The notes under the pieces are model-generated. The model was not told the DNA's origin. It saw only the letters and a program-made list of their open reading frames with translations, and searched no databases. A stretch of DNA of 64,000 bases. Origin: Microbacterium lacticum. GTDB taxonomy: Bacteria > Actinomycetota > Actinomycetes > Actinomycetales > Microbacteriaceae. The stretch covers positions 62,001-126,000 of the forward strand of contig NZ_VFPS01000007.1 of assembly GCF_006716815.1 (NCBI RefSeq). Direction: 5' to 3'. Positions 47,408 to 56,817 of the stretch are shown piece by piece; position 1 is the first letter of the stretch; every line of letters starts with the position of its first letter. A program made the position numbers and the translations under genes.

Positions 47408-47806
47408 ATGACGATGACAGACCCGGTCGCAGATATGCTGACCCGTCTGCGCAACGCGAACTCGGCGCACCACGACTCCGTGTCGCTGCCGAGCTCGAAG
47501 CTCAAGACCAACATCGCCGAGATCCTCAAGCAGGAGGGCTACATCTCCTCCTGGGAGGTCTCGGACGCCCGCGTCGGGCAGACCCTGACGCTGACGCTCA
47601 AGTACGGCCCGAACCGCGAGCGGTCGATCGCCGGCATCAAGCGCGTCTCGAAGCCGGGTCTGCGTGTCTACGCACGCTCGACCGAGATCCCCACCGTCCT
47701 CGGTGGCCTCGGTGTCGCGATCCTGTCCACCTCCTCCGGTCTTCTCACCGACCGTCAGGCCGAGCAGAAGGGCGTGGGTGGGGAAGTCCTCGCCTACGTG
47801 TGGTGA
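47408..47806 (+). CDS. rpsH: Ribosomal protein S8
   Basis: 132 residues, central 30S assembly protein and, in other bacteria, the translational repressor of the spc operon. [17 protein letters not shown] at the start and [20 protein letters not shown] near the end are standard. A 68-base gap from rplE holds no rpsN. Confidence 0.99.
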   Translation: MTMTDPVADMLTRLRNANSAHHDSVSLPSSKLKTNIAEILKQEGYISSWEVSDARVGQTLTLTLKYGPNRERSIAGIKRVSKPGLRVYARSTEIPTVLGGLGVAILSTSSGLLTDRQAEQKGVGGEVLAYVW

Positions 47807-47812
47807 TCTGAC

Positions 47813-48349
47813 ATGTCGCGTATCGGACGTCTCCCCATCGTCATCCCCGCCGGCGTCACCGTTTCGGTGGACGGCCAGGATGTCGCCGTCAAGGGCCCCA
47901 AGGGCGAGCTCGCGCTCTCCGTGGCCAAGCCCATCGAGGTCTCCGTCGAGGACGGACAGGTCCTGGTCTCCCGCCCCGACGACGAGCGCGAGTCGCGGTC
48001 GCTCCACGGCCTGACCCGCACGCTCATCAACAACAACATCATCGGCGTCACCGAGGGCTACACCAAGGGCCTCGAGGTCGTCGGCACCGGTTACCGCGTC
48101 GCGCAGAAGGGTGCCGCGGTCGAGTTCGCGCTCGGCTTCTCGCACCCGGTGCTCGTGGAGCCCCCGGCCGGCATCACGCTGACCGTCGAGGGCAACAACA
48201 AGGTCACCGTCAGCGGCATCTCCAAGCAGGCGGTCGGCGAGGCCGCCGCGAACATCCGCAAGATCCGCAAGCCCGAGCCGTACAAGGGCAAGGGTGTGCG
48301 GTACGCCGGCGAGGTCGTCCGCCGCAAGGCCGGAAAGGCTGGTAAGTAA
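47813..48349 (+). CDS. rplF: Ribosomal protein L6
   Basis: 178 residues, two-domain 50S protein near the factor-binding site. [15 protein letters not shown] and [17 protein letters not shown] are typical ends. Six bases after rpsH, two before rplR. Confidence 0.99.
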   Translation: MSRIGRLPIVIPAGVTVSVDGQDVAVKGPKGELALSVAKPIEVSVEDGQVLVSRPDDERESRSLHGLTRTLINNNIIGVTEGYTKGLEVVGTGYRVAQKGAAVEFALGFSHPVLVEPPAGITLTVEGNNKVTVSGISKQAVGEAAANIRKIRKPEPYKGKGVRYAGEVVRRKAGKAGK

Positions 48350-48351
48350 TC

Positions 48352-48711
48352 ATGGCTGTGAAGTCGAAGTCCGACGCGCGTTCGCGTCGTCACGCCCGCC
48401 TTCGCAAGAAGATCGTGGGCACCGAGGCGCGTCCGCGCCTGGTCGTCACCCGTTCGGCCCGCCACGTGTTCGTGCAGCTCGTGGACGACAGCAAGGGCCA
48501 CACCGTGGCCTCGGCATCCACGCTCGAGAACGACCTGCGCGCGTTCGACGGTGACAAGACCGCCAAGGCCCGCAAGGTCGGCGAGCTGGTCGCCGAGCGT
48601 GCGAAGGCCGCCGGCGTCGAGGACGTCGTGTTCGACCGCGGTGGCAACCGCTACGCGGGGCGTGTCGCGGCGATCGCCGAAGGCGCGCGCGAGGGAGGTC
48701 TGAACCTGTGA
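48352..48711 (+). CDS. rplR: Ribosomal protein L18
   Basis: 119 residues, binds 5S rRNA with L5. The C-terminal [20 protein letters not shown] block is conserved. Its stop overlaps the rpsE GTG start by four bases. Confidence 0.99.
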   Translation: MAVKSKSDARSRRHARLRKKIVGTEARPRLVVTRSARHVFVQLVDDSKGHTVASASTLENDLRAFDGDKTAKARKVGELVAERAKAAGVEDVVFDRGGNRYAGRVAAIAEGAREGGLNL

Positions 48712-49400
48712 GTGACGCAACTACTCAGAATGTGGAGAACGACGTGACCGCAGAGGCCACTGAGCAGACGGCCGCCGCCGAGGCGCCCGTCGAGCGCGAG
48801 CGCGAGCCGCGCCGCGGAGGCCGCGAGCGCAGCCAGACGCGTGACCGCGGTGGGCGTGACGCCGACAAGAGCCAGTTCCTGGAGCGCGTCGTCACCATCA
48901 ACCGTGTGTCGAAGGTCGTCAAGGGCGGTCGCCGCTTCAGCTTCACGGCGCTCGTCGTCGTGGGCGACGGCAACGGTCTCGTGGGCGTCGGCTACGGCAA
49001 GGCGCGTGAGGTCCCCCTCGCCATCTCGAAGGGTGTCGAAGAGGCCAAGCGCAACTTCTTCCGCGTTCCCCGTGCCGGCTCGACGATTCCCCACCCCGTC
49101 CAGGGTGAGGCCGCCGCCGGTGTGGTGCTGCTGCGCCCCGCCGCTGCCGGTACCGGTGTCATCGCCGGTGGTCCCGTCCGCGCCGTGCTCGAGTGCGCCG
49201 GCATCCACGACGTGCTCTCGAAGTCGCTCGGCTCGTCGAACACGATCAACATCGTGCACGCGACTGTCGAGGCCCTCAAGAGCCTCGAGGAGCCCCGTGC
49301 GGTCGCCGCCCGTCGAGGTCTCGACTTCGACCAGGTGGCCCCCGCGCGTCTGATCCGGGCCGAGGCTGACGCCGCGGCCGCAGCGAAGGCAGGTGTCTGA
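48708..49400 (+). CDS. rpsE: Ribosomal protein S5 with N-terminal extension
   Basis: 230 residues against about 165-170 in E. coli; the extra part is an N-terminal acidic then Arg-rich stretch of about 55 residues ([20 protein letters not shown]), common in actinobacteria. The S5 core ([20 protein letters not shown], then [18 protein letters not shown]) is intact. GTG start coupled to rplR; one-base overlap with rpmD. Confidence 0.98.
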   Translation: MSDATTQNVENDVTAEATEQTAAAEAPVEREREPRRGGRERSQTRDRGGRDADKSQFLERVVTINRVSKVVKGGRRFSFTALVVVGDGNGLVGVGYGKAREVPLAISKGVEEAKRNFFRVPRAGSTIPHPVQGEAAAGVVLLRPAAAGTGVIAGGPVRAVLECAGIHDVLSKSLGSSNTINIVHATVEALKSLEEPRAVAARRGLDFDQVAPARLIRAEADAAAAAKAGV

Positions 49401-49585
49401 TGGCCGCGCGCCTGAAGGTGACCCAGGTCAAGTCCAAGGTGAGCGAGAAGCAGAACCAGCGTGACACGCTGCGTTCGCTGGGTCTGAAGCGGATCGGCGA
49501 CTCGGTCGTCCGTCCCGACGACGCGCAGACGCGCGGTTACGTCAAGACCGTCGCCCACCTCGTGAAGGTTGAGGAGATCGACTGA
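49400..49585 (+). CDS. rpmD: Ribosomal protein L30
   Basis: 61 residues, single-domain 50S protein. [20 protein letters not shown] and [14 protein letters not shown] are typical. One-base overlaps with rpsE and rplO. Confidence 0.98.
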   Translation: MAARLKVTQVKSKVSEKQNQRDTLRSLGLKRIGDSVVRPDDAQTRGYVKTVAHLVKVEEID

Positions 49586-50136
49586 TGGCCGAGAAGGCTG
49601 AGAAGGTGACCGAGAAGGTCGCCGAGAAGAAGAGCACGGTTGCGAAGAAGCCTGCTGCGAAGAAGGCGCCCGCGAAGAAGGATGCCGAGGTCTCGCGCCC
49701 CGGTGTGCTGAAGGTGCACCACCTGCGTCCCGTCCCCGGGGCCAACACCGCCAAGACCCGTGTCGGTCGCGGTGAGGGCTCGAAGGGTAAGACGTCGGGC
49801 CGTGGTACCAAGGGCACGAAGGCGCGCTACCAGGTCAAGGTGGGCTTCGAGGGTGGGCAGATGCCCCTCCACATGCGCACTCCGAAGCTGCGCGGGTTCA
49901 AGAACCCGTTCCGCGTCGAGTACCAGGTGGTCAACCTCGACAAGCTCGCGGAGCTGTACCCGACCGGTGGCGACGTCACCGTCAGCGACCTCGTCGCCAA
50001 GGGTGCCGTGCGCAAGAACGAGAAGGTCAAGGTGCTCGGCACCGGCGACATCTCGGTCAAGCTGACGGTGTCCGTCGACAAGGTCTCGGGTGCGGCCGAG
50101 CAGAAGATCGTCGCCGCGGGCGGCGAGATCAAGTAA
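49585..50136 (+). CDS. rplO: Ribosomal protein L15 with Lys/Ala-rich N-terminal extension
   Basis: 183 residues against about 145 in most bacteria. A 40-residue Lys/Ala/Glu-rich, histone-like extension ([15 protein letters not shown]) precedes the L15 core ([20 protein letters not shown], then [12 protein letters not shown]). Last gene before a hairpin that separates it from secY. Confidence 0.98.
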   Translation: MAEKAEKVTEKVAEKKSTVAKKPAAKKAPAKKDAEVSRPGVLKVHHLRPVPGANTAKTRVGRGEGSKGKTSGRGTKGTKARYQVKVGFEGGQMPLHMRTPKLRGFKNPFRVEYQVVNLDKLAELYPTGGDVTVSDLVAKGAVRKNEKVKVLGTGDISVKLTVSVDKVSGAAEQKIVAAGGEIK

Positions 50137-50144
50137 GTCCACGG

Positions 50145-50196
50145 CAGGGGCCGGCACGACCACTCGATTCGTTCGAGGACCGGGTGCCGGCCCCTG
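50145..50196 (+). terminator. Hairpin terminator between rplO and secY
   Basis: CAGGGGCCGGCAC (50145-50157) pairs exactly with GTGCCGGCCCCTG (50184-50196); the intervening bases form a second small hairpin. It probably ends much of the r-protein transcript, so secY may have its own promoter, which I could not place. Confidence 0.75.
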
Positions 50197-50267
50197 TTGC
50201 CGTACTCTGGGAGACGGTGTCTGCGGCCACGGCCGCCTGACCCGTCCGACCACTGGAGGAAATCCCC

Positions 50268-51596
50268 TTGTTCAGCGCCATCGCGCGGGTCTTCCGCACT
50301 CCGGATCTCCGCCGGAAGATCTTCTTCACCCTGTTCATCATCGCGATCTATCGCCTGGGTGCGCACGTCCCGACCCCGTTCGTGAACTACCCGAACGTGC
50401 AGAGCTGTCTGCGTGAGACCGGCTCGGCCAGCGAAGGCCTGCTGTCTCTGGTGAACCTCTTCTCCGGCGGTGCGCTGCTGCAGCTGTCGATCTTCGCGCT
50501 GGGCGTCATGCCCTACATCACCGCGACGATCATCGTGCAGCTGCTGCGCGTGGTGATCCCGCACTTCGAGGCGCTGTATAAGGAGGGCCAGGCCGGTCAG
50601 GCCAAGCTCACCCAGTACACCCGCTACCTCACGATCGCGCTGGCGCTCCTGCAGTCGACGACCCTCGTCACGGTCGCCCGGTCGGGCCAGCTGTTCGGCA
50701 CCACCTCGATCGCTTCCTGCAACAGCCTGCTGACCAACGACGCGTGGTGGGCGCAGCTGCTCATGATCTTCACCCTGACCGCCGGCACGGGCCTCATCAT
50801 GTGGTTCGCCGAACTCGTCACCGAGCGCGGTGTCGGCAACGGCATGTCGATCCTCATCTTCACCTCGATCGCGGCGACCTTCCCGGCCGCGATGTGGTCG
50901 ATCGCGCAGTCGCGCGGCTTCGAGGTGTTCCTCCTCGTCCTCATCGTCGGCATCATCGTGATGGGTCTCGTCGTCTTCGTCGAGCAGTCGCAGCGGCGCA
51001 TCCCCGTGCAGTACGCCAAGCGCATGGTCGGCCGTCGCACGCTCGGCGGCACGAACACCTACATCCCGATCAAGGTCAACATGGCCGGCGTCGTGCCCGT
51101 CATCTTCGCCTCGTCGCTGCTGTACATCCCTGCGCTGATCGCGCAGTTCAACCAGACGCCGGATGCCAATGGCAACGTGCCGGGCTGGGTGACGTGGATC
51201 CAGTCGTACCTCACCAAGGGCGATCACCCGCTGTACATGCTGCTGTACTTCCTCCTGATCGTCGGGTTCACGTACTTCTACGTCGCGATCACGTTCAACC
51301 CGGTCGAGGTCGCCGACAACATGAAGAAGTACGGCGGCTTCATCCCGGGCATCCGTGCCGGACGCCCGACGGCCGAATACCTCGACTACGTGCTCACGCG
51401 CATCACCCTGCCGGGCGCGATCTATCTGGGTCTGATCGCCCTGCTGCCGCTGATCGCGCTGGCGACGGTGGGTGCCAACCAGAACTTCCCGTTCGGCGGC
51501 GCCTCGATCCTCATCATCGTGGGTGTCGGTCTCGAGACGGTGAAGCAGATCGACGCTCAGCTGCAGCAGCGTCACTACGAAGGGCTCCTGCGATGA
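50268..51596 (+). CDS. secY: Protein translocase subunit SecY
   Basis: A 442-residue channel protein with ten transmembrane segments, forming the Sec translocon with SecE and SecG; needed for the many exported proteins in this window. The start is TTG, preceded by GGAGGAAAT; the product begins MFSAIARVFRTPDLRRKI as usual. FALGVMPYITATIIVQLL and GGFIPGIRAGRPTAEYLD are conserved. The stop overlaps the adk start (ATGA). Confidence 0.98.
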   Translation: MFSAIARVFRTPDLRRKIFFTLFIIAIYRLGAHVPTPFVNYPNVQSCLRETGSASEGLLSLVNLFSGGALLQLSIFALGVMPYITATIIVQLLRVVIPHFEALYKEGQAGQAKLTQYTRYLTIALALLQSTTLVTVARSGQLFGTTSIASCNSLLTNDAWWAQLLMIFTLTAGTGLIMWFAELVTERGVGNGMSILIFTSIAATFPAAMWSIAQSRGFEVFLLVLIVGIIVMGLVVFVEQSQRRIPVQYAKRMVGRRTLGGTNTYIPIKVNMAGVVPVIFASSLLYIPALIAQFNQTPDANGNVPGWVTWIQSYLTKGDHPLYMLLYFLLIVGFTYFYVAITFNPVEVADNMKKYGGFIPGIRAGRPTAEYLDYVLTRITLPGAIYLGLIALLPLIALATVGANQNFPFGGASILIIVGVGLETVKQIDAQLQQRHYEGLLR

Positions 51597-52180
51597 CGCT
51601 TCCGCGGCTTCTGATCATCGGACCCCAGGGGTCGGGCAAGGGCACGCAGGGCGCGCGCGTCGCCGAGGCGTTCCGGATCCCGGCGATCTCCACCGGCGAC
51701 GTCTTCCGCGCGAACGTCAAGGAGGGTACGCCCCTCGGGCAGCAGGTGCAGGCGATCATCGAGGCGGGCGACCTCGTTCCCGACGAGCTCACCGGCGCGA
51801 TCGTGCGCGACCGCCTCGCGCAGGACGACGCCGCGGGCGGCTTCCTGCTCGACGGCTACCCGCGCAACATCGGCCAGGTCGGCGACCTCGACGCGTTCCT
51901 CGAGGAGCGCGACGAACCGCTCACCGGTGTGATCGAGCTGTCGGTGCCCCGCGAGGAGTCGATCCGCCGCATTCCGCTGCGGGCCGCCGAGCAGGGGCGC
52001 AGCGACGACAACGACGAGTCGATCGCGAAGCGGCTCTCGATCTACGAGTCCGAGACCGCGCCGATCCTCGACGTCTACCGCGAGCGCGGCGTCGCGTTCG
52101 AGGTCGACGGCGTGGGCACGCTCGACGAGGTGTTCGAGCGGATCATCACGGCGCTGGCCGCGCGCGGCATCGTCGCCTGA
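51593..52180 (+). CDS. adk: Adenylate kinase, short form
   Basis: 195 residues; converts AMP and ATP to two ADP. The P-loop is GPQGSGKGT, the AMP-site block GYPRN (commonly GFPRT in other species) and the DDN/ES..RL region are present. It lacks the zinc-binding insertion in the lid, as in other actinobacteria. Coupled to secY by ATGA; map follows 10 bases after the stop. Confidence 0.97.
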   Translation: MTLPRLLIIGPQGSGKGTQGARVAEAFRIPAISTGDVFRANVKEGTPLGQQVQAIIEAGDLVPDELTGAIVRDRLAQDDAAGGFLLDGYPRNIGQVGDLDAFLEERDEPLTGVIELSVPREESIRRIPLRAAEQGRSDDNDESIAKRLSIYESETAPILDVYRERGVAFEVDGVGTLDEVFERIITALAARGIVA

Positions 52181-52190
52181 GCGGCTGACC

Positions 52191-53033
52191 GTGGGACTGC
52201 GCCGCTCGCTGTACAAAACGCCCGCCCAGCTGCGGGCGATGGTCGAACCCGGCCTCATCACCGCCGCTGCGCTCGACGCGGTGCGGGCGCTCATCGCGCC
52301 GGGCGTGACGACGGGCGAACTGGATGCCGCGGCATCCGCCGTCATCACCGCCCGCGGTGCGGAGTCGAACTTCCAGCTGGTGCGTGGCTACCGGCACACG
52401 ACGTGCGTGTCGGTGAACGACCAGGTGGTGCACGGGATCCCCGGAGACCGGGTGCTGGAGCCGGGCGACATCGTGTCGATCGACGCCGGTGCGCAGCTGC
52501 GCGGCTGGAACGGCGACTCGGCGATCACGATCGTCGTGCCGGGCGGCGACCCCGTCGTCACCGCGGCGCGCGAGCGTCTGTCGGAGGTCACGCGCGGCTC
52601 GCTCTGGGCCGGGGTGGCGGCCCTGGCATCCGCTCGCCGCGTCGGTGAGATCGGCGATGCCGTGCAGGGCTACATCGAGCGTGCCGCCGCGGAAGACGGT
52701 CGCGAGTACGGCATCCTGCGCGACTACGTCGGGCACGGGATCGGCCGCAAGATGCACGAGGGGCCGACGGTGTTCAACTACCGGGTCGCCGACCTCGGAC
52801 CCGAGGTGCGTCCGGGGCTCTGCCTCGCGATCGAGCCGATGGTGACCGCCGGATCGGAGGCCACGTTCGTCGAGGACGACGACTGGACCGTCACCACCGT
52901 CGACGGCTCCGACGGCTCGCACTGGGAGCACAGCGTCGCCGTGCACGAGGGCGGTATCTGGGTGCTGACCGCCCCCGACGGCGGCGCCGCCGACCTCGCT
53001 CCCTTCCACATCACCCCCACCCCCCTCGCCTAA
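52191..53033 (+). CDS. map: Methionine aminopeptidase, type I
   Basis: 280 residues; removes the initiator methionine. Metal ligands are seen in SIDAGAQL (Asp), GWNGDSA (Asp), GHGIGRKMHE (His), IEPMV (Glu) and EHSVAV (Glu); the substrate His is in VVHGIPG. GTG start preceded by a weak site. Third gene of secY-adk-map. Normally infA follows at once; here a 2.7-kb insert intervenes. Confidence 0.97.
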   Translation: MGLRRSLYKTPAQLRAMVEPGLITAAALDAVRALIAPGVTTGELDAAASAVITARGAESNFQLVRGYRHTTCVSVNDQVVHGIPGDRVLEPGDIVSIDAGAQLRGWNGDSAITIVVPGGDPVVTAARERLSEVTRGSLWAGVAALASARRVGEIGDAVQGYIERAAAEDGREYGILRDYVGHGIGRKMHEGPTVFNYRVADLGPEVRPGLCLAIEPMVTAGSEATFVEDDDWTVTTVDGSDGSHWEHSVAVHEGGIWVLTAPDGGAADLAPFHITPTPLA

Positions 53034-53045
53034 CCCCGGTTTCCC

Positions 53046-53130
53046 CGCCGAGCCGCTACGCCGCGTGCGAGCCGCTACGCCGCGGACGGTACGGATCGTG
53101 GCGGTTCGGCCGCGCCGTAACGGCTCAGCG
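53046..53130. repeat. Left copy of an 85-bp palindromic inverted repeat
   Basis: Begins CGCCGAGCCGCTACGCCGCG and ends with a near-complement. It is an imperfect palindrome and matches the reverse complement of 54224-54308 at about 76 of 85 positions by eye. It lies 103 bases before the AbiEi/DUF559-like gene. Confidence 0.88.
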
Positions 53131-53232
53131 CAGAGGGCGGGGAGTTCTCCACAGGGGGCGAGTTTCTGGATTCGTCCACCGACTGGGGGGTGGGGCGTCC
53201 AGAGAGGGCGGCACTGGGCCAGGGTGAGCGGC

Positions 53233-54219
53233 ATGCTCATTCACGAAGCACGTGCGGCGATCAGGTCCCGCGCCCAGATCGAGGCCGCGGGACTGTCGAC
53301 ACGCGAGATCACTGCGCGCGTGCGCGCCGGCACACTCGTCCGCATCGACCAGGGCTGGTACGCGGATGCCACGGCCTGGCGCGACTCGTACACGGAAGGT
53401 CGGCACCTCATGCGCGTCGTCGCGGCCGACGCGCGCCGCACCGGCGGCTCGGACCTCGTGTACTCGCACACGGCGGCCGCGGTGATCTGGCGGCTGCCGC
53501 TGTTCCGCATCGAGCCGCAGCGCGTCCACCTCAGCGGTCGCAGCGCGAGCGGACACGTCCTGGCATCCACCCCGACCGTGGCCCGGCACGAGGTCGCCGT
53601 CCCCACCGCCGACACCGTCGAACGCGAGGGGCTGCGCTGCACCTCGCTGCCGCGCACCGTCGCCGACCTGCTTCGCGGGACGAGCGAAGAGACCGGCCTC
53701 GCCCTCGCGGACGCGGCCGTACGCCTGCGGGCCTATGACGAGAGGACCGGCCTCTACGACGAGGCCGCCGCAGAGGCACTCCGGGCGCAGGTCGCCGCCC
53801 GCCTGCCGCGCGGGGGACGCGGCGTGCGTCAGGCGCGTCGGATCCTCGGGCTCGCGGACGGCCGGGCGGCGTCGCCGGGCGAGAGCGTGAGCCGGCTCTA
53901 CCTGCTCGACCTCGGCTTCGCGATGCCGCGCCTCCAGGTCGCCATCCCGGGCCCCGCCGGCCGGAACTACTACGTCGACTTCGGGCTCGACGACGCGGAT
54001 GCCTGGGGCGAGTACGACGGCGAAGGCAAGTACCTCGATCCGCGGCTGCGGGGCGCGGGCGTCGATGCGGCGCAGGTCGTCCTCGAGGAGAAGATGCGCG
54101 AGGACTGGATCCGCGGCACGACCCACCGTCGCTTCCCCCGCTGGGGGAAGGCCCACACCGTCTCCGCCGCCGCCCTCGGCGCCCGCCTCGCCGCCTTCTC
54201 CGTCCACCCGCCTCGCTGA
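53233..54219 (+). CDS. AbiEi-like protein with nuclease-like C-terminus (second copy)
   Basis: A 328-residue soluble protein with the same plan as the gene at 23415-24407: a winged-helix-like start (SRAQIEAAGLSTREITARV, then GTLVRIDQGWY), a central helical part and a DUF559-like end with YYVDFGLDD, WGEYDGEGKY and a basic EKMREDWIRGTTHRRFPRWG segment. The Asp and EYD residues could bind metal. The ATG at 53233 was chosen because the upstream frame runs into the repeat; a CAGGGT -10-like word lies seven bases before it. An 85-bp inverted repeat stands on each side, the right one only four bases after the stop. No toxin partner is adjacent. Function unknown. Confidence 0.75.
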   Translation: MLIHEARAAIRSRAQIEAAGLSTREITARVRAGTLVRIDQGWYADATAWRDSYTEGRHLMRVVAADARRTGGSDLVYSHTAAAVIWRLPLFRIEPQRVHLSGRSASGHVLASTPTVARHEVAVPTADTVEREGLRCTSLPRTVADLLRGTSEETGLALADAAVRLRAYDERTGLYDEAAAEALRAQVAARLPRGGRGVRQARRILGLADGRAASPGESVSRLYLLDLGFAMPRLQVAIPGPAGRNYYVDFGLDDADAWGEYDGEGKYLDPRLRGAGVDAAQVVLEEKMREDWIRGTTHRRFPRWGKAHTVSAAALGARLAAFSVHPPR

Positions 54220-54223
54220 CCCC

Positions 54224-54308
54224 CGCCGAGCCGCTACGCCGCGTCCGACCCGCCATGGTCCGGACCGTCCGCGGCGTAGCGGCTCGCACGCGGCATAGCG
54301 GCTCGGCG
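54224..54308. repeat. Right copy of the 85-bp palindromic inverted repeat
   Basis: Same length as the left copy (53046-53130) and inverted to it. It starts four bases after the stop codon of the bracketed gene and could also act as its terminator, since each copy folds into a long hairpin. Confidence 0.88.
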
Positions 54309-54316
54309 AGAGGCGA

Positions 54317-54351
54317 GGGGGGAGGGGGAGGGGGAGAGGGAGGGGGCGGGG
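54317..54351 (+). other. G-run tract with G-quadruplex potential
   Basis: Six runs of three to six Gs separated by one to three bases, on the coding strand 80-110 bases upstream of the DsbA-like gene. Confidence 0.6.
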
Positions 54352-54428
54352 TTCTCGGGGGATGCATAGGTGGGGATGGGGGAAGATAGGAACGCGCGGC
54401 GTGGGCCGCAGGTGAGAGAGGCACAGAC

Positions 54429-55115
54429 ATGGCGAATGCGGCAGCGGGCAAGACCAACTGGTTCGCGATCTGGGTGAGTGTGGCCGTCGTGGCGGTCGTC
54501 GCCGTCGTCGTCGCGCTCGTCGTCTGGATGAACAACAGCGCGACCGACCCCGGCACCGCGCCGAGCGGGTCGGGCATCGACCAGCAGACCGGCGCCGTCG
54601 TCGTCGGCTCGGGCGAGCAGACCCTCGACATCTACATCGACTTCATGTGCCCGATCTGCAGCCAGTTCGAGCAGACGTACGGCGACGAGATCCTCGACCT
54701 CGTGAACGACGGCACGATCACCCTGAACATCCACCCCATCGCGATCCTCGACCGCTATTCGCAGGGCACGGAGTACTCCACCCGCTCCGCGAACGCGATG
54801 TACTGCGTCGCCGAGGCCGACCCCGACGCCGCCGTCCCGTTCATGCAGGCCATGTTCGCCCAGCAGCCCGACGAGAACTCCACCGGCCTCACCGACGACG
54901 AGATCCTCGCGATCGCGAAGAGCGTCGGCGTCGAGGGCATCGACTCGTGCGTGACCGACGGCACGTACAAGAAGTTCGTCGCCTCGATGACCGACAAGAC
55001 CCCGATCGCCCCGGGCTCGAGCGGCATCGGCACCCCGACGATCGCGGTCAACGGCGAGGTCATCTCCAACACCACCATCCCGGCCAAGGGCCAGTTCAAG
55101 ACGCTGTTCCAGTAA
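54429..55115 (+). CDS. Membrane-anchored DsbA-family thiol oxidoreductase
   Basis: A 228-residue protein with one N-terminal helix (11-34) and an extracellular thioredoxin fold. The active site is CPIC (Cys74-Cys77) in DFMCPICSQFEQ, and the cis-proline loop reads GIGTPTI, both typical of the DsbA-like family that introduces or rearranges disulphides in exported proteins. A further Cys pair (NAMYC, DSC) may form a structural bridge. GAGAGAGG precedes the ATG. It could act on the Cys-containing exported proteins elsewhere in the window; this is inference. Confidence 0.93.
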   Translation: MANAAAGKTNWFAIWVSVAVVAVVAVVVALVVWMNNSATDPGTAPSGSGIDQQTGAVVVGSGEQTLDIYIDFMCPICSQFEQTYGDEILDLVNDGTITLNIHPIAILDRYSQGTEYSTRSANAMYCVAEADPDAAVPFMQAMFAQQPDENSTGLTDDEILAIAKSVGVEGIDSCVTDGTYKKFVASMTDKTPIAPGSSGIGTPTIAVNGEVISNTTIPAKGQFKTLFQ

Positions 55116-55282
55116 GCGGCAGGGATGCCTGGACGGGCCGTGCCGAGCGATCGGTGCGGCCCGTCCGCCGTCTCCGCCGAGAGCGCCGAGACGAGAGCGG
55201 CGAGACGAGCGCAGCCGGTGCCTCCCGGGTTCGTCTGGGCGGAGCCCGTGTGGACGGTGGACGGCGAAGTCACCGACTCGCC

Positions 55283-55714
55283 GGCGGCCTGAGCTTCGAC
55301 GACTCGTTCTCGGGCACGGTCGTCTGCACGGCGGACGGGCGGTCGACGACCTAACCCTGGACCGCGTCGGCGGGCGAGGCGACGGCCGCGACCGAGGTGC
55401 CGGTCGGGAGTTCGTGCACCGTCACCGAGACGAGCTCCGCGAACCCCGCCGGCGGCACGTGGCAGTCGCCGGTGATCACCCCGGCGTCCTTCACGGTGGA
55501 TGCCCCGGGCACCGCGATCTCGGTGACCGTCACGAACACGCTGCAGCCCGACGAGCCCGTGACGCCCGTCGAGCCCGACCAGCCGCTGCAGCCGGGGCTT
55601 CCCGGCACGGGCGGCACGGTGCCGTGGTGGGCGATCGCGCTCGGCGGTGTGCTCGTCGTGGGCGGCGCGTCGGCGCTGATCGTGGCGGCGCGTCGCCGCC
55701 GGCACGGTGAATGA
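55283..55714 (+). pseudogene. Remnant of an LPXTG surface protein with internal stop
   Basis: Only the C-terminal end of a sortase substrate remains: a DUF5979-like beta repeat (FSGTVVCTADGRSTT, then PWTASAGEATAATEV) interrupted by TAA at 55352-55354 in the same frame, the sorting signal LPGTGG (near 55600), a transmembrane helix and RRRRHGE. The part after the stop is an open frame of 105 codons from a GTG at 55397, but it lacks a signal peptide and so cannot be exported. The upstream body of the gene is gone. A broken relative of the adhesin at 34487. Confidence 0.75.
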
Positions 55715-55722
55715 CCGGCGGT

Positions 55723-55751
55723 TTGCCGCGCGACGACGTATCACCTACACT
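55723..55751 (+). promoter_or_regulatory. Promoter of the infA operon
   Basis: TTGCCG (55723-55728), 17 bases, TACACT (55746-55751). Transcription would start near 55758, about 90 bases before infA. Confidence 0.72.
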
Positions 55752-55846
55752 GGATCTTTGGTGCCTTGCGCCTTCATTGGCGTGTCGCAGCACCGAACAA
55801 TCCCATCCACCGCAGACCGACCGGTCTGCCGAGCGTAAGCGAGCGT

Positions 55847-56068
55847 ATGGCGAAGAAAGACGGAGTCATCGAGATCGAGGGTGTGATCTCCGAGGCGCTG
55901 CCCAATGCGATGTTCCGCGTTGAGCTGACCAACGGGCACAAGGTCCTCGCGACGATCTCCGGCAAGATGCGGCAGAACTACATCCGCATCATTCCCGAGG
56001 ACCGAGTCGTCGTGGAGCTCTCGCCCTACGACCTCACCCGCGGACGCATCGTCTACCGCTACCGCTAG
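55847..56068 (+). CDS. infA: Translation initiation factor IF-1
   Basis: 73 residues, the full S1-type OB fold ([20 protein letters not shown] to [13 protein letters not shown]). The ATG at 55847 gives the standard start. First gene of the infA-rpmJ-rpsM-rpsK unit. Confidence 0.99.
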   Translation: MAKKDGVIEIEGVISEALPNAMFRVELTNGHKVLATISGKMRQNYIRIIPEDRVVVELSPYDLTRGRIVYRYR

Positions 56069-56149
56069 ACCGGTCGAGAAGTAACACCCCTCCGCCCAGA
56101 GCACCGCTCGGGCGCGGAGTCGGGTGAAGACAGCGAGCAAGGAAACATC

Positions 56150-56266
56150 ATGAAGGTCAACCCGTCCGTCAAGCCCATCTGCGACCACTGCAAGGTCATC
56201 CGTCGTCACGGTCGCGTCATGGTCATCTGCAAGTCGAACCCGCGTCACAAGCAGCGCCAGGGCTGA
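56150..56266 (+). CDS. rpmJ: Ribosomal protein L36
   Basis: 38 codons, [20 protein letters not shown] with a complete zinc set (Cys11, Cys14, Cys27 and His32), so this is the zinc-binding form. Preceded by AAGGAAA. It is too small for most length cut-offs but unmistakable. Confidence 0.98.
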   Translation: MKVNPSVKPICDHCKVIRRHGRVMVICKSNPRHKQRQG

Positions 56267-56400
56267 GCGTCAGACGAGCTCACTCACAACTCAATACACA
56301 CAACAGGCAGCGTCAGATTCCGCGCGAGCGGAGGACACCCCGGGTGGAGGCCCGGGCACCGATGCTGCTCCACACCTCCACCTACTCCTAGGAGAACCGC

Positions 56401-56775
56401 ATGGCACGTCTTGCCGGCGTTGACATCCCGCGCGACAAGCGCGTGGTGATCGCCCTTACCTACATCTACGGCGTCGGCCGTACCCGCTCGGTCGAGATCC
56501 TCAAGGCCACCGAGATCGACGAGTCGATCCGCGTCAAGGACCTTTCCGCCGACCAGCTCGTCGCACTCCGCGACTACATCGAAGGCAACTACAAGGTGGA
56601 AGGTGACCTGCGCCGCGAGGTCGCCGCCGACATCCGCCGCAAGGTCGAGATCGGCTCGTACCAGGGTCTGCGCCACCGTCGCGGCCTTCCCGTGCGCGGC
56701 CAGCGCACGAAGACCAACGCGCGTACCCGCAAGGGCCCCAAGCGCACCGTCGCCGGCAAGAAGAAGGCGCGCTAA
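56401..56775 (+). CDS. rpsM: Ribosomal protein S13
   Basis: 124 residues, 30S head protein bridging to L5. [21 protein letters not shown] and [20 protein letters not shown] are standard. AGGAGA precedes the ATG. Confidence 0.99.
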   Translation: MARLAGVDIPRDKRVVIALTYIYGVGRTRSVEILKATEIDESIRVKDLSADQLVALRDYIEGNYKVEGDLRREVAADIRRKVEIGSYQGLRHRRGLPVRGQRTKTNARTRKGPKRTVAGKKKAR

Positions 56776-56817
56776 GCGCAGCGCCCGGTCAACACAGGGT
56801 TTTAGGAGAACACGCAC

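Noticed and set aside
50197..50267. Promoter for secY
   Set aside because: A TACTCT word occurs near 50200 but no suitable -35 element was found at the right distance.
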